This document shows positions 14,108 through 22,747 of a stretch of 31,901 nucleotides of DNA, piece by piece. A program made the translations under genes and the position numbers. The notes under the pieces were generated by a model. It had not been told where the DNA came from. It ran no database searches and saw only the letters and a list, made by a program, of their open reading frames with translations. The DNA lies in assembly GCA_046294625.1 (NCBI GenBank), contig JBKBKN010000030.1, forward strand, positions 1 to 31,901, read 5' to 3'. Position 1 is the first letter of the stretch; every line of letters begins with the position of its first letter. Source of the DNA: JBKBKN01 sp046294625. Lineage in GTDB: Bacteria; Bacteroidota; Bacteroidia; M30B66.

Positions 14108-15450
14108 TTATTTTTTATTTCCCCATTGTTATTCATGTCAAAGCTAATATTATCTTTAAATTTAGGCAACTCTGCCGGGAAGCCATTAAGTAATCGCCAT
14201 AGTTCGTACCAAACGGGTACGTTTTCCAGCATCATCCAGCCTAGTGCTCCACTACCCATTCTCAAAGCCGATGGCCATGGTTTATCATCAGGATCTTGCA
14301 CCACCAACAGTCGAAAAACATTTGGTTTAGACTCTGAGTAGTCAATCACTTTCAATATACCACCAAAGGTACCCAAACTAGCATCGGGCCAGCCGGAGAA
14401 AACTAATGCCGGATAACCATCAAACTGTAATCGCACCTTTTGACCTACGCGCATGAGTGGAATATCCATGGCTCTGATGTAAAGCTCAACAGCAGGCTGA
14501 GGGTTTGAAGGAACGATGGTTACGAGTGTTTCGCCTTCTTTTATGTTTTCGCCAATACCAGTTCTCATGGCTCGCACAATGATGCCGTCCTGCGGCGCGC
14601 GTATGATGTAAAAACTACTGCGAATCAAAAGGCTTGCATATTGATTTTCGAGCTTTACAAGATCTCCTTCCGACTCAGCTACATAAGCAAGTGTGGCGCT
14701 TCGATCCGATTGAACTTTTGAAATTTTTTCGGCAAAATCTGCTCTTATGGCATTCAATTCGATCATGGCATTGAGCAATTCGTTTTGCGATTCCATCAAT
14801 TTGTTTTCTTGAGAAATCAGTTTTGCTGTGCTGTTTTGAAATTTTTCCTGTCGCTTTTGGAACTCCGTCAGCGATATTAGCCCCTTGTCGAATAGATTTT
14901 TCCCCAACCTCAGCTGCGTATCTGCAATGGCGAAGTTTTGACGCTCGGCAACAAGGTCAATGCTATCGGTTTTTATTTTAAGTTTTGCTTGAATGATTTT
15001 GTTGTTGGTTTGTTCTAGCTTGAATTTTTGTGCTTTGTTCAATGCTGCTTCTTGCATTTCGAGCGCAGTGGCTTTATCGAGCGTGGAAAGAATAACATTT
15101 TCTTTGGCACCAACCTGACTTTGTAACCTTGGCAGCAGATCTGGGTCAAGGAACGATTCCTTGATCTCAGAAAGCACAGCAATGGTGTCACCTGCCTTAA
15201 CGAACTGGCCTTCCTGCACATACCATCCGTCTATTCTTCCTGCAATGGGCGTTTGTATGGATTGTGGTCTATCTGCCGGGGATAATGCTGTGAGCAATCC
15301 TGTTCCGGACACGTTTTGCTGCCAGGGCAAAAACAAAATGACTAAAAACAAAAGAAGTAAGGAAATAAAGATATACCTAAAGACACGTACCTGTCGAATT
15401 TCCACAGTGTAGCGCGCTGACTGAAAAACTGCATTTTTTGGATAATTCAT
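14104..15450 (-). CDS. HlyD-family periplasmic adaptor (membrane fusion protein)
   Basis: 448 residues. It has a short cytosolic N-terminus and one membrane helix at ~26-44 (YIFISLLLLFLVILFL). Next comes a split lipoyl domain, first half TPIAGRIDGWYVQEGQFVKAGDTIAVL (~67-93) and second half IIRAPQDGIIVRAMRTGIGENIKEGETLVTI (~282-312), around a long coiled-coil hairpin (~105-275). A beta-barrel domain follows (VELYIRAMDIPLMRVGQKVRLQFDGYPA). Adaptors of this type bridge an inner-membrane ABC exporter and TolC. It follows the ABC gene by 12 nt and overlaps the tolC-like gene by 4 nt. The lipoyl motifs and coiled coil are complete, so the adaptor looks functional even though the ABC partner has eroded ATP motifs. 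Confidence 0.92.
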   Translation of the reverse strand: MNYPKNAVFQSARYTVEIRQVRVFRYIFISLLLLFLVILFLPWQQNVSGTGLLTALSPADRPQSIQTPIAGRIDGWYVQEGQFVKAGDTIAVLSEIKESFLDPDLLPRLQSQVGAKENVILSTLDKATALEMQEAALNKAQKFKLEQTNNKIIQAKLKIKTDSIDLVAERQNFAIADTQLRLGKNLFDKGLISLTEFQKRQEKFQNSTAKLISQENKLMESQNELLNAMIELNAIRADFAEKISKVQSDRSATLAYVAESEGDLVKLENQYASLLIRSSFYIIRAPQDGIIVRAMRTGIGENIKEGETLVTIVPSNPQPAVELYIRAMDIPLMRVGQKVRLQFDGYPALVFSGWPDASLGTFGGILKVIDYSESKPNVFRLLVVQDPDDKPWPSALRMGSGALGWMMLENVPVWYELWRLLNGFPAELPKFKDNISFDMNNNGEIKNK

Positions 15451-15462
15451 CTTTTGTACGTT

Positions 15463-17457
15463 TTATTTAGCATAATTCACTGAAAGGTGTGCTGAATCGG
15501 GCAATTCTTTCTTTATCAAATCATTAAAATAGGAAGCAAATTCTGGGTCTGATTTATCATAAATATCATCTGTGATGATAAATTCAGGTTTATGAATTAA
15601 AATCCTGGCAGCCATAAGTCGAATAAATATTTTGGGTTGCAGAAGAATTTCATCGGGCTCTATAATTGCATCTATTCCATCTTCTTGTTCCGATATCCAT
15701 TTATCCAAGTCGCATTTCGATAATGATTCAAGGATATCTTTGCTATCGATATTGGGTAATAAGAGAGAAACATTTTCAAAAAGTGAGCCTCGCGATAATT
15801 TATCCATTACCGTAATTCCGTAAATCATTTGATTTAATGCACCTAAATCATAATTCTTGGACGGTATTCCATTGAGTTGCAATTGAACTTTTTCACTGGC
15901 ATTATCCACGATAAGTGTTTCAAGAATTGAATTTAATTTTTTTCGATCAGCTACATGTATGCGTTTGTGCTCCCCTTTTAAAATTTCATAGGTGGATTGA
16001 TCGGATAGAATGATTTTTAATGATGTTTTTTCATTAAGGAAAGGTTTAACGCCATAAGGAAAATTCAAATTCAGGTCGGTTACATCGCCTACTTTTTTAA
16101 AGGCGATCAATACGTCATATATTACATCAATATTGGATATGAGTTTTTCCGTTGCGCCTATCATCAAAATGATAACAATTTCTGCAGCAACAAATTGGCC
16201 GAGTGTAACCTGATTGTTCACCACCAGCACACTACCAACGATGAGGGTAATCGTGGTTAGTAACAATTTGAAGGTGGTCAAGCCTGCAATTTGGATCATC
16301 AATACTTTGAAGTGTTTGCTTCTGTATTTAAGGTATTCGCCAACGATGGTGTCTGTTTTCACCATATGCCCGTGAAAGGATGGCCCCGCATTGTAATAGT
16401 TTCTTCCCTTTGAAAGTCTTTCAAGCCAAATCACAGTTTCGTGCTTGTATTTTGACTCCATATTGCAATAATCAAGCGCTTTTTTTGCTGTACCTCTTAT
16501 TAACAGAAATATAGAAACCAACAAAACTAAAGAGATGGCAAGAAACGAAAAGTGATACAGCGCCAATAAAATGATTCCGAAAATGAATAGAAACAGGGCT
16601 GCCGATATATCCAGTAGGATTTTGGGTAGGCCTTTCTGAATAATGACAACGTCATAAAATCTGTTAACCAATTCAGGCAGATAGAATTTCTTGATTTCTG
16701 AAGATTTGATGTGTGGAATTCGATAAGAAAATTCTAATGCAGCCTTCACAAACATACGCCGCTGCAGCAACTCTACCATGTAAATTTGAAGAATTTGAAG
16801 ACCTCCGGTTATACCAACACCCACAATTACGATAGCAATAAGTACGATCACAGAATCAAAAAGCATACCACCTGAAATCAAGCCTATCACGGATTGAATG
16901 CCCAAAGGCAGCGATAAAGAAATAATACCTACCACCACAGCATAGATATACAGATAGATGACAGTTTGACTCTCCCCTGTAATAAAGTTCCAAAATCTCA
17001 TCCAAGGCGTTGCATTTTTATTGCCGTATAAAGAGAACCCGGCCTGAGTTTTGAATGGAATTAAAATTTCAACTCGATCTTCCTTAATGAGATCAAGCGT
17101 GAAGTCGTAAGTATCCTTGGTAATGATACTGTCCAAAACGTTGTCGTTGCCAACAACCGTGCAAATTAGACCCTTTGACGATAAGGTATAAATGTAGATG
17201 TTTCTTTTGTAATAAAGTATGAGCGGTCCTTTGATTCTATTCAGCTCATCGATAAACTCTTCTTTGGTGAACTCCTTTACTACAAATCCCAACCCGATAA
17301 AAGAACCAACTTTGTTTAAGATTTCATCTGCATCTTCAGTCGTTTTTACATCAAACTCCCAGATTCTTTCCGGTAGCTTTGTCCATTCAGGCAGTATTAT
17401 GCTTTTAAATTCTTTTTCGAGAATTGTAAATAATTTTTTAACCTGGGGTTTATTCAT
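15463..17457 (-). CDS. ABC exporter-like protein with degenerate nucleotide-binding domain
   Basis: 664 residues. Residues ~1-150 are cytosolic and could be a degenerate C39-like domain (GFVVKEFTKEEFIDELNRIKGPLILYYK), without a catalytic Cys. Six membrane helices of the type I exporter fold follow (~165-186, 200-224, 283-301, 303-321, 388-412, 418-436). Residues ~475-664 align by eye with an ABC ATPase: RGSLFENVSLLLPNIDSKDIL corresponds to the usual gTI-eNI helix region, and FIRLMAARILIHKPEFIITDD to the ARAL-Walker B region. The ATP motifs are gone. The Walker A position reads HVADRKKLNS, the signature is LLQPK instead of LSGGQ, Walker B ends DD instead of DE, and no H-loop His is seen near LSVNYAK. 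It heads an operon with HlyD- and TolC-type genes. No stop or frameshift interrupts it. It could work with a second ATPase or be a regulatory half-transporter. Confidence 0.85.
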   Translation of the reverse strand: MNKPQVKKLFTILEKEFKSIILPEWTKLPERIWEFDVKTTEDADEILNKVGSFIGLGFVVKEFTKEEFIDELNRIKGPLILYYKRNIYIYTLSSKGLICTVVGNDNVLDSIITKDTYDFTLDLIKEDRVEILIPFKTQAGFSLYGNKNATPWMRFWNFITGESQTVIYLYIYAVVVGIISLSLPLGIQSVIGLISGGMLFDSVIVLIAIVIVGVGITGGLQILQIYMVELLQRRMFVKAALEFSYRIPHIKSSEIKKFYLPELVNRFYDVVIIQKGLPKILLDISAALFLFIFGIILLALYHFSFLAISLVLLVSIFLLIRGTAKKALDYCNMESKYKHETVIWLERLSKGRNYYNAGPSFHGHMVKTDTIVGEYLKYRSKHFKVLMIQIAGLTTFKLLLTTITLIVGSVLVVNNQVTLGQFVAAEIVIILMIGATEKLISNIDVIYDVLIAFKKVGDVTDLNLNFPYGVKPFLNEKTSLKIILSDQSTYEILKGEHKRIHVADRKKLNSILETLIVDNASEKVQLQLNGIPSKNYDLGALNQMIYGITVMDKLSRGSLFENVSLLLPNIDSKDILESLSKCDLDKWISEQEDGIDAIIEPDEILLQPKIFIRLMAARILIHKPEFIITDDIYDKSDPEFASYFNDLIKKELPDSAHLSVNYAK

Positions 17458-17805
17458 CGTTTGTTACTGAATGGCAATGATTACAATCGTGCTGCAAAAA
17501 AAGTTTCTTAATCTTGTATAAAAAATTAAAATTCAATTATAGTTTTCAGAGCTAATTCACACTTGCAAAATGAATTAACCCAATTCTTATCCTAACTAAT
17601 TTACGGTGCAATAATACTATTCAAATTTCGAATGCGTTATCATCATTCTTGCCGAATTCATGAAAAAAATGTTAATAATTCGGTTAATGGATTTGCATGC
17701 TTTGTTAATATTAATTCGAAAAATACTTATTCTATTAAGCTATATTTGCAGCGCTTGCAAATCAAACCAAGAATTGTTTCACAAATTCATAATTTCAATT
17801 TACAG
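17458..17805. other. Divergent promoter region between the ABC exporter operon and parA
   Basis: 348 bp. The frame of parA is open back to 17632, but this stretch lacks ParA-like sequence and contains the parA promoter, so it is taken as non-coding. It also holds a 7-bp inverted repeat TAATTCA (17553-17559) / TGAATTA (17571-17577) separated by 11 nt, which could be an operator. No clear consensus promoter for the minus-strand operon was found (TCATTTTG on the minus strand within the repeat is one base off the -7 consensus). Confidence 0.5.
17741..17748 (+). promoter_or_regulatory. -7 promoter element (TATATTTG) for parA
   Basis: TATATTTG matches TAnnTTTG exactly; a TTCG at 17715-17718, 22 nt upstream, may be the -33 element. 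Transcription would start near 17755, ~50 nt before the parA ATG at 17806, which supports that start over the upstream ATG at 17632. Confidence 0.5.
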
Positions 17806-18627
17806 ATGACGAAGGTAATTTCCATTGCAAATCAAAAAGGGGGAGTAGGAAAAACTACTACAGCAATCAATCTTGCTGCAAGTTTGGGTGTGTTGGAGCA
17901 TCGAACATTGATTATTGATGCAGATCCGCAAGCCAATGCCACCTCAGGAATCGGTTTTGACCCTAGAAACATCAAAACCAGCATTTATGAATGCATCATT
18001 AATGAAGTGGAACCCAAGGATATTATTCTGAAAACAAATACACCGAATGTAGATCTTATTCCGGCGCACATCGACTTGGTAGGTGCTGAAATAGAAATGA
18101 TCAACATGCCCAACAGGGAGCAGATGATGCGTAATGCAATCAGTAAGATTAAAAGCAACTATGAGTTTATCGTGATCGATTGTTCTCCTTCATTAGGACT
18201 CATCACTGTTAATGCACTTACTGCATCCGATTCTGTCATCATCCCCGTGCAATGCGAATATTTTGCACTCGAAGGACTTGGTAAATTATTGAATACCATT
18301 AAGATTGTTCAGTCTAGGCTCAATCCCGAGCTTGCCATAGAAGGTATTTTGCTCACCATGTACGATAGCAGATTGCGCTTGTCAAATCAGGTGGTTGAAG
18401 AAGTTAAAACACATTTTCAGCAAATGGTATTCGATACCATTATACAACGAAACATCAGACTTGCAGAAGCCCCCAGTTATGGTGAGTCTGTGATTATGCA
18501 CGAAGCATCATCATCAGGAGCAGTCAATTATCTGAACCTAGCCCGCGAGATTCTTCAAAACAATGAGCTTACCAGACTCACCAACGAAGAAAAAATAATA
18601 GATGAAGCTAGTCCTTCGTTAAACTGA
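17806..18627 (+). CDS. parA: Chromosome partitioning ATPase ParA (Soj)
   Basis: 273 residues from ATG 17806 (MTKVISIANQ). The open frame extends to 17632, but the extra 58 residues do not resemble the family and overlap the promoter. The deviant Walker A is KGGVGKTTTAINLA (residues 11-24), and the later motifs are LIIDADPQANATSGIG, FIVIDCSPSLGLITVNAL and VIIPVQCEYFALEGLG. ParA binds DNA as an ATP dimer and is stimulated by ParB to move the origin region. parB follows after 17 nt, then DUF5683-dapB-lepB, an order common in Bacteroidota chromosomes. This marks a chromosomal core region rather than a plasmid. Confidence 0.96.
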   Translation: MTKVISIANQKGGVGKTTTAINLAASLGVLEHRTLIIDADPQANATSGIGFDPRNIKTSIYECIINEVEPKDIILKTNTPNVDLIPAHIDLVGAEIEMINMPNREQMMRNAISKIKSNYEFIVIDCSPSLGLITVNALTASDSVIIPVQCEYFALEGLGKLLNTIKIVQSRLNPELAIEGILLTMYDSRLRLSNQVVEEVKTHFQQMVFDTIIQRNIRLAEAPSYGESVIMHEASSSGAVNYLNLAREILQNNELTRLTNEEKIIDEASPSLN

Positions 18628-18644
18628 TATTTTTAGACCGATCA

Positions 18645-19532
18645 ATGAGTACTCCCAACAAAAGGCGGGCATTAGGTAAAGGACTTAGCGCCTTGCTTGA
18701 GAATCCTGAAACAGACATCATGTCAAAAAACACCATACCAAGCGAAGGTAAGGTGGTAGGGTCTATTTCTAAGATACCTTTGCAGCACATCGAAGCCAAT
18801 CCTTTTCAGCCAAGAGATACCTTTGATGAAGAAGCGCTGCACGAACTCTCTCAGTCTATTCTCGAATTGGGTTTGATTCAACCAGTTACTGTGCGTAAAG
18901 TTGCCGTTGATAAATATCAACTCATCAGTGGGGAACGTCGTTTTAGAGCTTCTCAACGAGCCGGTTTAATCGACATTCCGGCCTACATTTTGGTGGCCGA
19001 CGATAAGCAAATGCTCGAACTTGCATTGGTAGAGAACATACAGCGCGAAGATCTCGATGCTATAGAAGTAGCTCTTGGTTATCAGCGCTTGATCGATGAA
19101 TGTAACTACACGCATGAGCAAGTAAGCGAAAAGGTCTCTAAGAAACGCTCTACTGTGAGCAATTATCTGAGATTGCTCAAACTCCCGGCAGACATTCAGC
19201 TTGCTATCAAAGAAAAGAAGCTAAGCATGGGACATGCCAGGGCATTGATTGCGATTGATTCTGCAGAAGAACAGCTGAATCTGTTTAAAAAAATCTTAGA
19301 TGCTGACTTATCAGTAAGAGAAACTGAGCAAGCCGCAGTGGAAAGAAAACCAGCTCAAAAGACGACTTCCACTCCAACACAACGTCTGAAGGACATTGAG
19401 AAAAAACTCAATAAGGAACTTGGCAGCAAGGTAATTCTCAAATCAGACCATAAGCACAAAGGAGCACTTACAATAAAGTTTGTTAACGAAGCACAATTAA
19501 ACACCATCTTGACTAAACTTGGTGTTTCTTAG
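18645..19532 (+). CDS. parB: Chromosome partitioning protein ParB (Spo0J)
   Basis: 295 residues. The typical start RRALGKGLSALLEN is followed by IPLQHIEANPFQPRDTFDEEAL (N-terminal ParB/sulfiredoxin-like domain) and the CTP-binding box GERRFRASQRAG (96-107). The ALVENIQREDLDAIEVALGYQ helix and the HTH region THEQVSEKVSKKRSTVSNYLRLLKLP, which reads parS, come next. A C-terminal dimerisation domain covers ~245-295. All motifs needed for CTP-dependent DNA clamping are visible. It lies 17 nt after parA. No full 16-bp palindromic parS was found in this window. Confidence 0.96.
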   Translation: MSTPNKRRALGKGLSALLENPETDIMSKNTIPSEGKVVGSISKIPLQHIEANPFQPRDTFDEEALHELSQSILELGLIQPVTVRKVAVDKYQLISGERRFRASQRAGLIDIPAYILVADDKQMLELALVENIQREDLDAIEVALGYQRLIDECNYTHEQVSEKVSKKRSTVSNYLRLLKLPADIQLAIKEKKLSMGHARALIAIDSAEEQLNLFKKILDADLSVRETEQAAVERKPAQKTTSTPTQRLKDIEKKLNKELGSKVILKSDHKHKGALTIKFVNEAQLNTILTKLGVS

Positions 19533-19539
19533 CAACAGA

Positions 19540-20232
19540 ATGATGACATTGAAATCTTTCCTTTTGTTGTATGCATTTGCTGCTGTATTTTCATTAAGCC
19601 TTCATGCACAGGTAGAGGAGAAGGAGATAATTGAAAAAGATACATTGCAAAGTGTTGATCAAATTAAGGGCTTTAAAGGCGCTGGAAATCAAGGTTTTGT
19701 AACACAAGTTTCAAAAACGGAAAAGGGTGATGAATCGTCGCCTAACTCAGAAAAAGCAAAGAAAGAAACCCGAGATAGCCTTTACCACTCTCCCCGAAAG
19801 GCCACAATGCTTTCTGCCGTTTTGCCGGGGGCTGGACAATTTTACAATAAGAAATATTGGAAAATTCCAATTGTTTATGCCGGATTTGGTGCACTAGCCT
19901 ACAGCGTAGGTTTCAATCAACAAAATTATCGGTTTTTTAAGGATGAATTGATTCGACGTCAACAAGGCATAGGAGGTTTAGACCCTGATTTGGAACGCTA
20001 CTCCAATGCAAATCTTGACGAACTTCAAAGCTTCTATCGCCGAAATCGAGACCTGAGTTTCATTGGCATCGCTTTACTGTATGTGGTCAATATAATAGAT
20101 TCCACGGTTGATGCTCATTTGTTTGAATTCGACATGAGCGATGATCTTTCCTTGAAATGGAATGGCAATCAAGGAGATTTATTTGCGACCAGCTTATTTC
20201 AACCGCGATTAACACTCAGTTTTCGATTTTAA
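19540..20232 (+). CDS. DUF5683 domain membrane protein
   Basis: 230 residues from ATG 19540 (MMTLKSFLLL); the in-frame TTG at 19519 lies inside parB and is less likely. A signal peptide or membrane anchor covers residues ~1-23 (cleavage near LHAQ). A low-complexity charged linker (~25-80) is followed by the DUF5683 core ATMLSAVLPGAGQFYNKKYWKIPIVYAGFGALAY, with two or three hydrophobic helices and FIGIALLYVVNIIDSTVDAHLF. The function of DUF5683 is unknown; the GAGQFYNKKYWK stretch resembles TM2-type membrane motifs. Its constant position between parB and dapB in Bacteroidota is recalled from other genomes. Confidence 0.88.
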   Translation: MMTLKSFLLLYAFAAVFSLSLHAQVEEKEIIEKDTLQSVDQIKGFKGAGNQGFVTQVSKTEKGDESSPNSEKAKKETRDSLYHSPRKATMLSAVLPGAGQFYNKKYWKIPIVYAGFGALAYSVGFNQQNYRFFKDELIRRQQGIGGLDPDLERYSNANLDELQSFYRRNRDLSFIGIALLYVVNIIDSTVDAHLFEFDMSDDLSLKWNGNQGDLFATSLFQPRLTLSFRF

Positions 20233-20280
20233 TTATACCTATAAAAAATAATTCATCGCACCAAAACTTCCCAATAGCAA

Positions 20281-21009
20281 ATGAGAATAGCACTGATCGG
20301 ATACGGAAAAATGGGAAAGGCAATTGAGCAGCAGTGTCTGGAAAGAAACCATGAAATCGTAGCCAGAATAGATAAGGATAACTTTCACAATGCTCAGCGT
20401 CTCATTAGTCAAGCAGATGTAGCCATCGAATTCACCCGACCTGAATCGGCAGTTGATAATATAAAAACGTGTTTTAAATCTCGCGTTCCGGTAGTGGTAG
20501 GCACTACAGGATGGTATGCTCATTTTAATGAAATTGAACAATTAGCAGCTTCAACACGAGGTGCCTTGTTTCATGCAACCAATTTTAGCCTTGGGGTGAA
20601 CATTTTTTTTGAGATTAATCGTAAACTTGCCCGACTAATGTCCAATCAAAACGACTACTCCGTGGCAATAAAAGAAATTCATCATACACAAAAACTGGAT
20701 GCCCCGAGTGGAACTGCAATAAGCCTGGCAGAACAAATTATTGAAAATCATGCCGGCTACTCAACATGGAATCTTGATACCGATGTAATACCTTCGCAAA
20801 ATTCTATACCTATTTTTGCAGAGCGAACAGGTGAAGTTCCAGGAACGCATTTGGTAACCTATGCATCAGAAATTGATAAAATAGTTCTTATGCATGAAGC
20901 CCATAATAGAAAAGGCTTTGCATTGGGAGCAGTCCTTGCTGCTGAATTTCTACAAGGAAAACAAGGAATATTCAATATGACACATCTTTTAGAACACACG
21001 ATGGCATAA
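20281..21009 (+). CDS. dapB: 4-hydroxy-tetrahydrodipicolinate reductase
   Basis: 242 residues. DapB reduces HTPA to tetrahydrodipicolinate with NAD(P)H in lysine and diaminopimelate synthesis. The dinucleotide-binding loop is GYGKMG (7-12), followed by VVVGTTGW (71-78), the catalytic His pair in EIHHTQKLDAPSGTA (His134-His135, Lys138), and a C-terminal HEAHNRKGFALGAVLAAEF. It is somewhat shorter than the E. coli enzyme, as is usual for this phylum. lepB starts 3 nt after its stop, so the two are co-transcribed. Confidence 0.95.
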   Translation: MRIALIGYGKMGKAIEQQCLERNHEIVARIDKDNFHNAQRLISQADVAIEFTRPESAVDNIKTCFKSRVPVVVGTTGWYAHFNEIEQLAASTRGALFHATNFSLGVNIFFEINRKLARLMSNQNDYSVAIKEIHHTQKLDAPSGTAISLAEQIIENHAGYSTWNLDTDVIPSQNSIPIFAERTGEVPGTHLVTYASEIDKIVLMHEAHNRKGFALGAVLAAEFLQGKQGIFNMTHLLEHTMA

Positions 21010-21012
21010 ATT

Positions 21013-22695
21013 ATGGAAATAAAATGGATTATTAACATCTTGCTCTTATCCGGACTATTTGTCGGTCTTTACGGTATCTTTCAAAAAGCCAAACGACCAG
21101 GCTGGTATGCGCTTATACCTGTATGGAATCTTTGGGTCTGGATTAAAATTTTACAAAAACCCTGGTGGTGGATCATCATTCTTTTTATTCCGGGAGTAAA
21201 CCTCATGCTCATCATGGTGATGGCCTATCTAACTATGCGCAATTTTGAAGTCGAAAATACATTGCTGCTTATTGCGGGCGTTGTTGCTCCTTTCTTTGTT
21301 CTGCCTTACCTTGCTTTCACGAATAAGTTCAGATACATGAGTGACGATTTCTGGCGCAACTACACCAAAGGCTGGAAATTTGAAACACTCGAAGCCATTT
21401 CTTTTGCCATCATAGTAGCTACTATTATTCGAACTTTTTTTATCGAGGCATTTACCATTCCAACACCCTCCATGGAGAAGTCTTTGATGGTAGGCGATTT
21501 CCTGTTTGTGAATAAAATGAGCTATGGCGCTAAAACACCGCAAACACCACTAACTATTCCGCTCACACACCATACCATGCCATTGACGCAGACGGTACCT
21601 TCTTATTCCGAGTGGATTTCTTTACCGCTTTTCCGATTACCGGCTATGGGAAAGGTTAAAAACAACGATGTAGTGGTGTTTAACTATCCTGATGGTGATA
21701 CGGTGGCAATGGAAATGCAAAATGTGGGATATCACCGTCTCATACTCAATCATGGATACAACATTGTGAGAGCAAGAGGGCTTGAACCGGATAGCAACTT
21801 AAACCTGGTTTATGAGTTGGGCCGTAAAGAAGTATGGAAAAAATACACCATTCGCACACGACCTATAGACAAGCGAGATAATTATGTGAAACGTTGTGTG
21901 GGAATTCCCGGTGATCAGCTAGAAATCAAGAATACGCAACTTTACATCAATGGCAAGGCAGCCATTAACCCTGAGCTTATGCAAATTGGGTATTTTGTAC
22001 GCTCTGCCGGTAATGGACTCAGTCAAAAATTACTCGATAAGCTCGACATCACCGATGGAATGCGTACCAATATTGGAAATGAATTTTTGCTGAACCTGAA
22101 TGAAAAAAATAAAGAACGACTGGTAAACTCTGGTCAAATCACCAATATTGTTCCCAACATTCAACCGGAAGGTCAATTTGATTTTGAAATATTTCCACAT
22201 AGTCCCCAGTTTCCTTGGAACAAGGATAATTATGGCCCCATTACGATCCCTGCAAAGGGAAGTACCATTGAGCTTAATCAGAACAACCTTCCGCTCTATA
22301 AACGAATCATTCAGGCTTATGAAGGAAATACCTTGGAAATTAAAGAAGGAAGAATTTTAATCAACGGCAAAGAAAGTAATACATACACATTTAATCAGGA
22401 TTACTATTTTCTAATGGGTGACAACCGTCATAATTCTGCCGATTCGCGCTCTTGGGGTTTTGTCCCATTTGATCATGTCGTAGGCAAAGCAGTTTTTGTT
22501 TGGTTTTCCAGATCGCAAAACAGAGGCTTCCCAAATATCCGATTCGAGCGTCTATTTACGTTTATTAGCGATAAGGGCATTAGCAGGTCATACTTTTTTC
22601 ATATCATGATTCCGCTGATATTACTTATTCTCTTATATAACAAGCGTCATGCGATCAAAGAAAAAATTGAAGATAGACGTAGAGGAGTAAAATAA
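21013..22695 (+). CDS. lepB: Signal peptidase I, large Bacteroidota form with DUF5684-like N-terminus
   Basis: 560 residues. LepB cleaves signal peptides at the outer face of the inner membrane by a Ser-Lys dyad. Ser153 is in TIPTPSMEKSLMVGDFLFVNK, and Lys293 in NYVKRCVGIPGDQLEIKN. The late box MGDNRHNSADSRSWGFVP is present. The first ~110 residues form three or four membrane helices with RPGWYALIPVWNLWVWIKIL, a DUF5684-like unit, before the usual anchor at ~125-145. The protein is much longer than E. coli LepB (324), mainly through this N-terminus and a ~120-residue insertion between the dyad region and the GDN box. A C-terminal helix (~527-545) may be an extra anchor. Confidence 0.94.
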   Translation: MEIKWIINILLLSGLFVGLYGIFQKAKRPGWYALIPVWNLWVWIKILQKPWWWIIILFIPGVNLMLIMVMAYLTMRNFEVENTLLLIAGVVAPFFVLPYLAFTNKFRYMSDDFWRNYTKGWKFETLEAISFAIIVATIIRTFFIEAFTIPTPSMEKSLMVGDFLFVNKMSYGAKTPQTPLTIPLTHHTMPLTQTVPSYSEWISLPLFRLPAMGKVKNNDVVVFNYPDGDTVAMEMQNVGYHRLILNHGYNIVRARGLEPDSNLNLVYELGRKEVWKKYTIRTRPIDKRDNYVKRCVGIPGDQLEIKNTQLYINGKAAINPELMQIGYFVRSAGNGLSQKLLDKLDITDGMRTNIGNEFLLNLNEKNKERLVNSGQITNIVPNIQPEGQFDFEIFPHSPQFPWNKDNYGPITIPAKGSTIELNQNNLPLYKRIIQAYEGNTLEIKEGRILINGKESNTYTFNQDYYFLMGDNRHNSADSRSWGFVPFDHVVGKAVFVWFSRSQNRGFPNIRFERLFTFISDKGISRSYFFHIMIPLILLILLYNKRHAIKEKIEDRRRGVK

Positions 22696-22747
22696 GATTC
22701 AATATTTTTAATAATTGACTTATCTTGCACGGAGAATTAACTACCCC

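Noticed and set aside
17632..17805. 58-residue N-terminal extension of ParA
   Set aside because: It overlaps a consensus -7 element at 17741 and does not resemble ParA; the family start MTKVISIANQKGGVGK fits ATG 17806.
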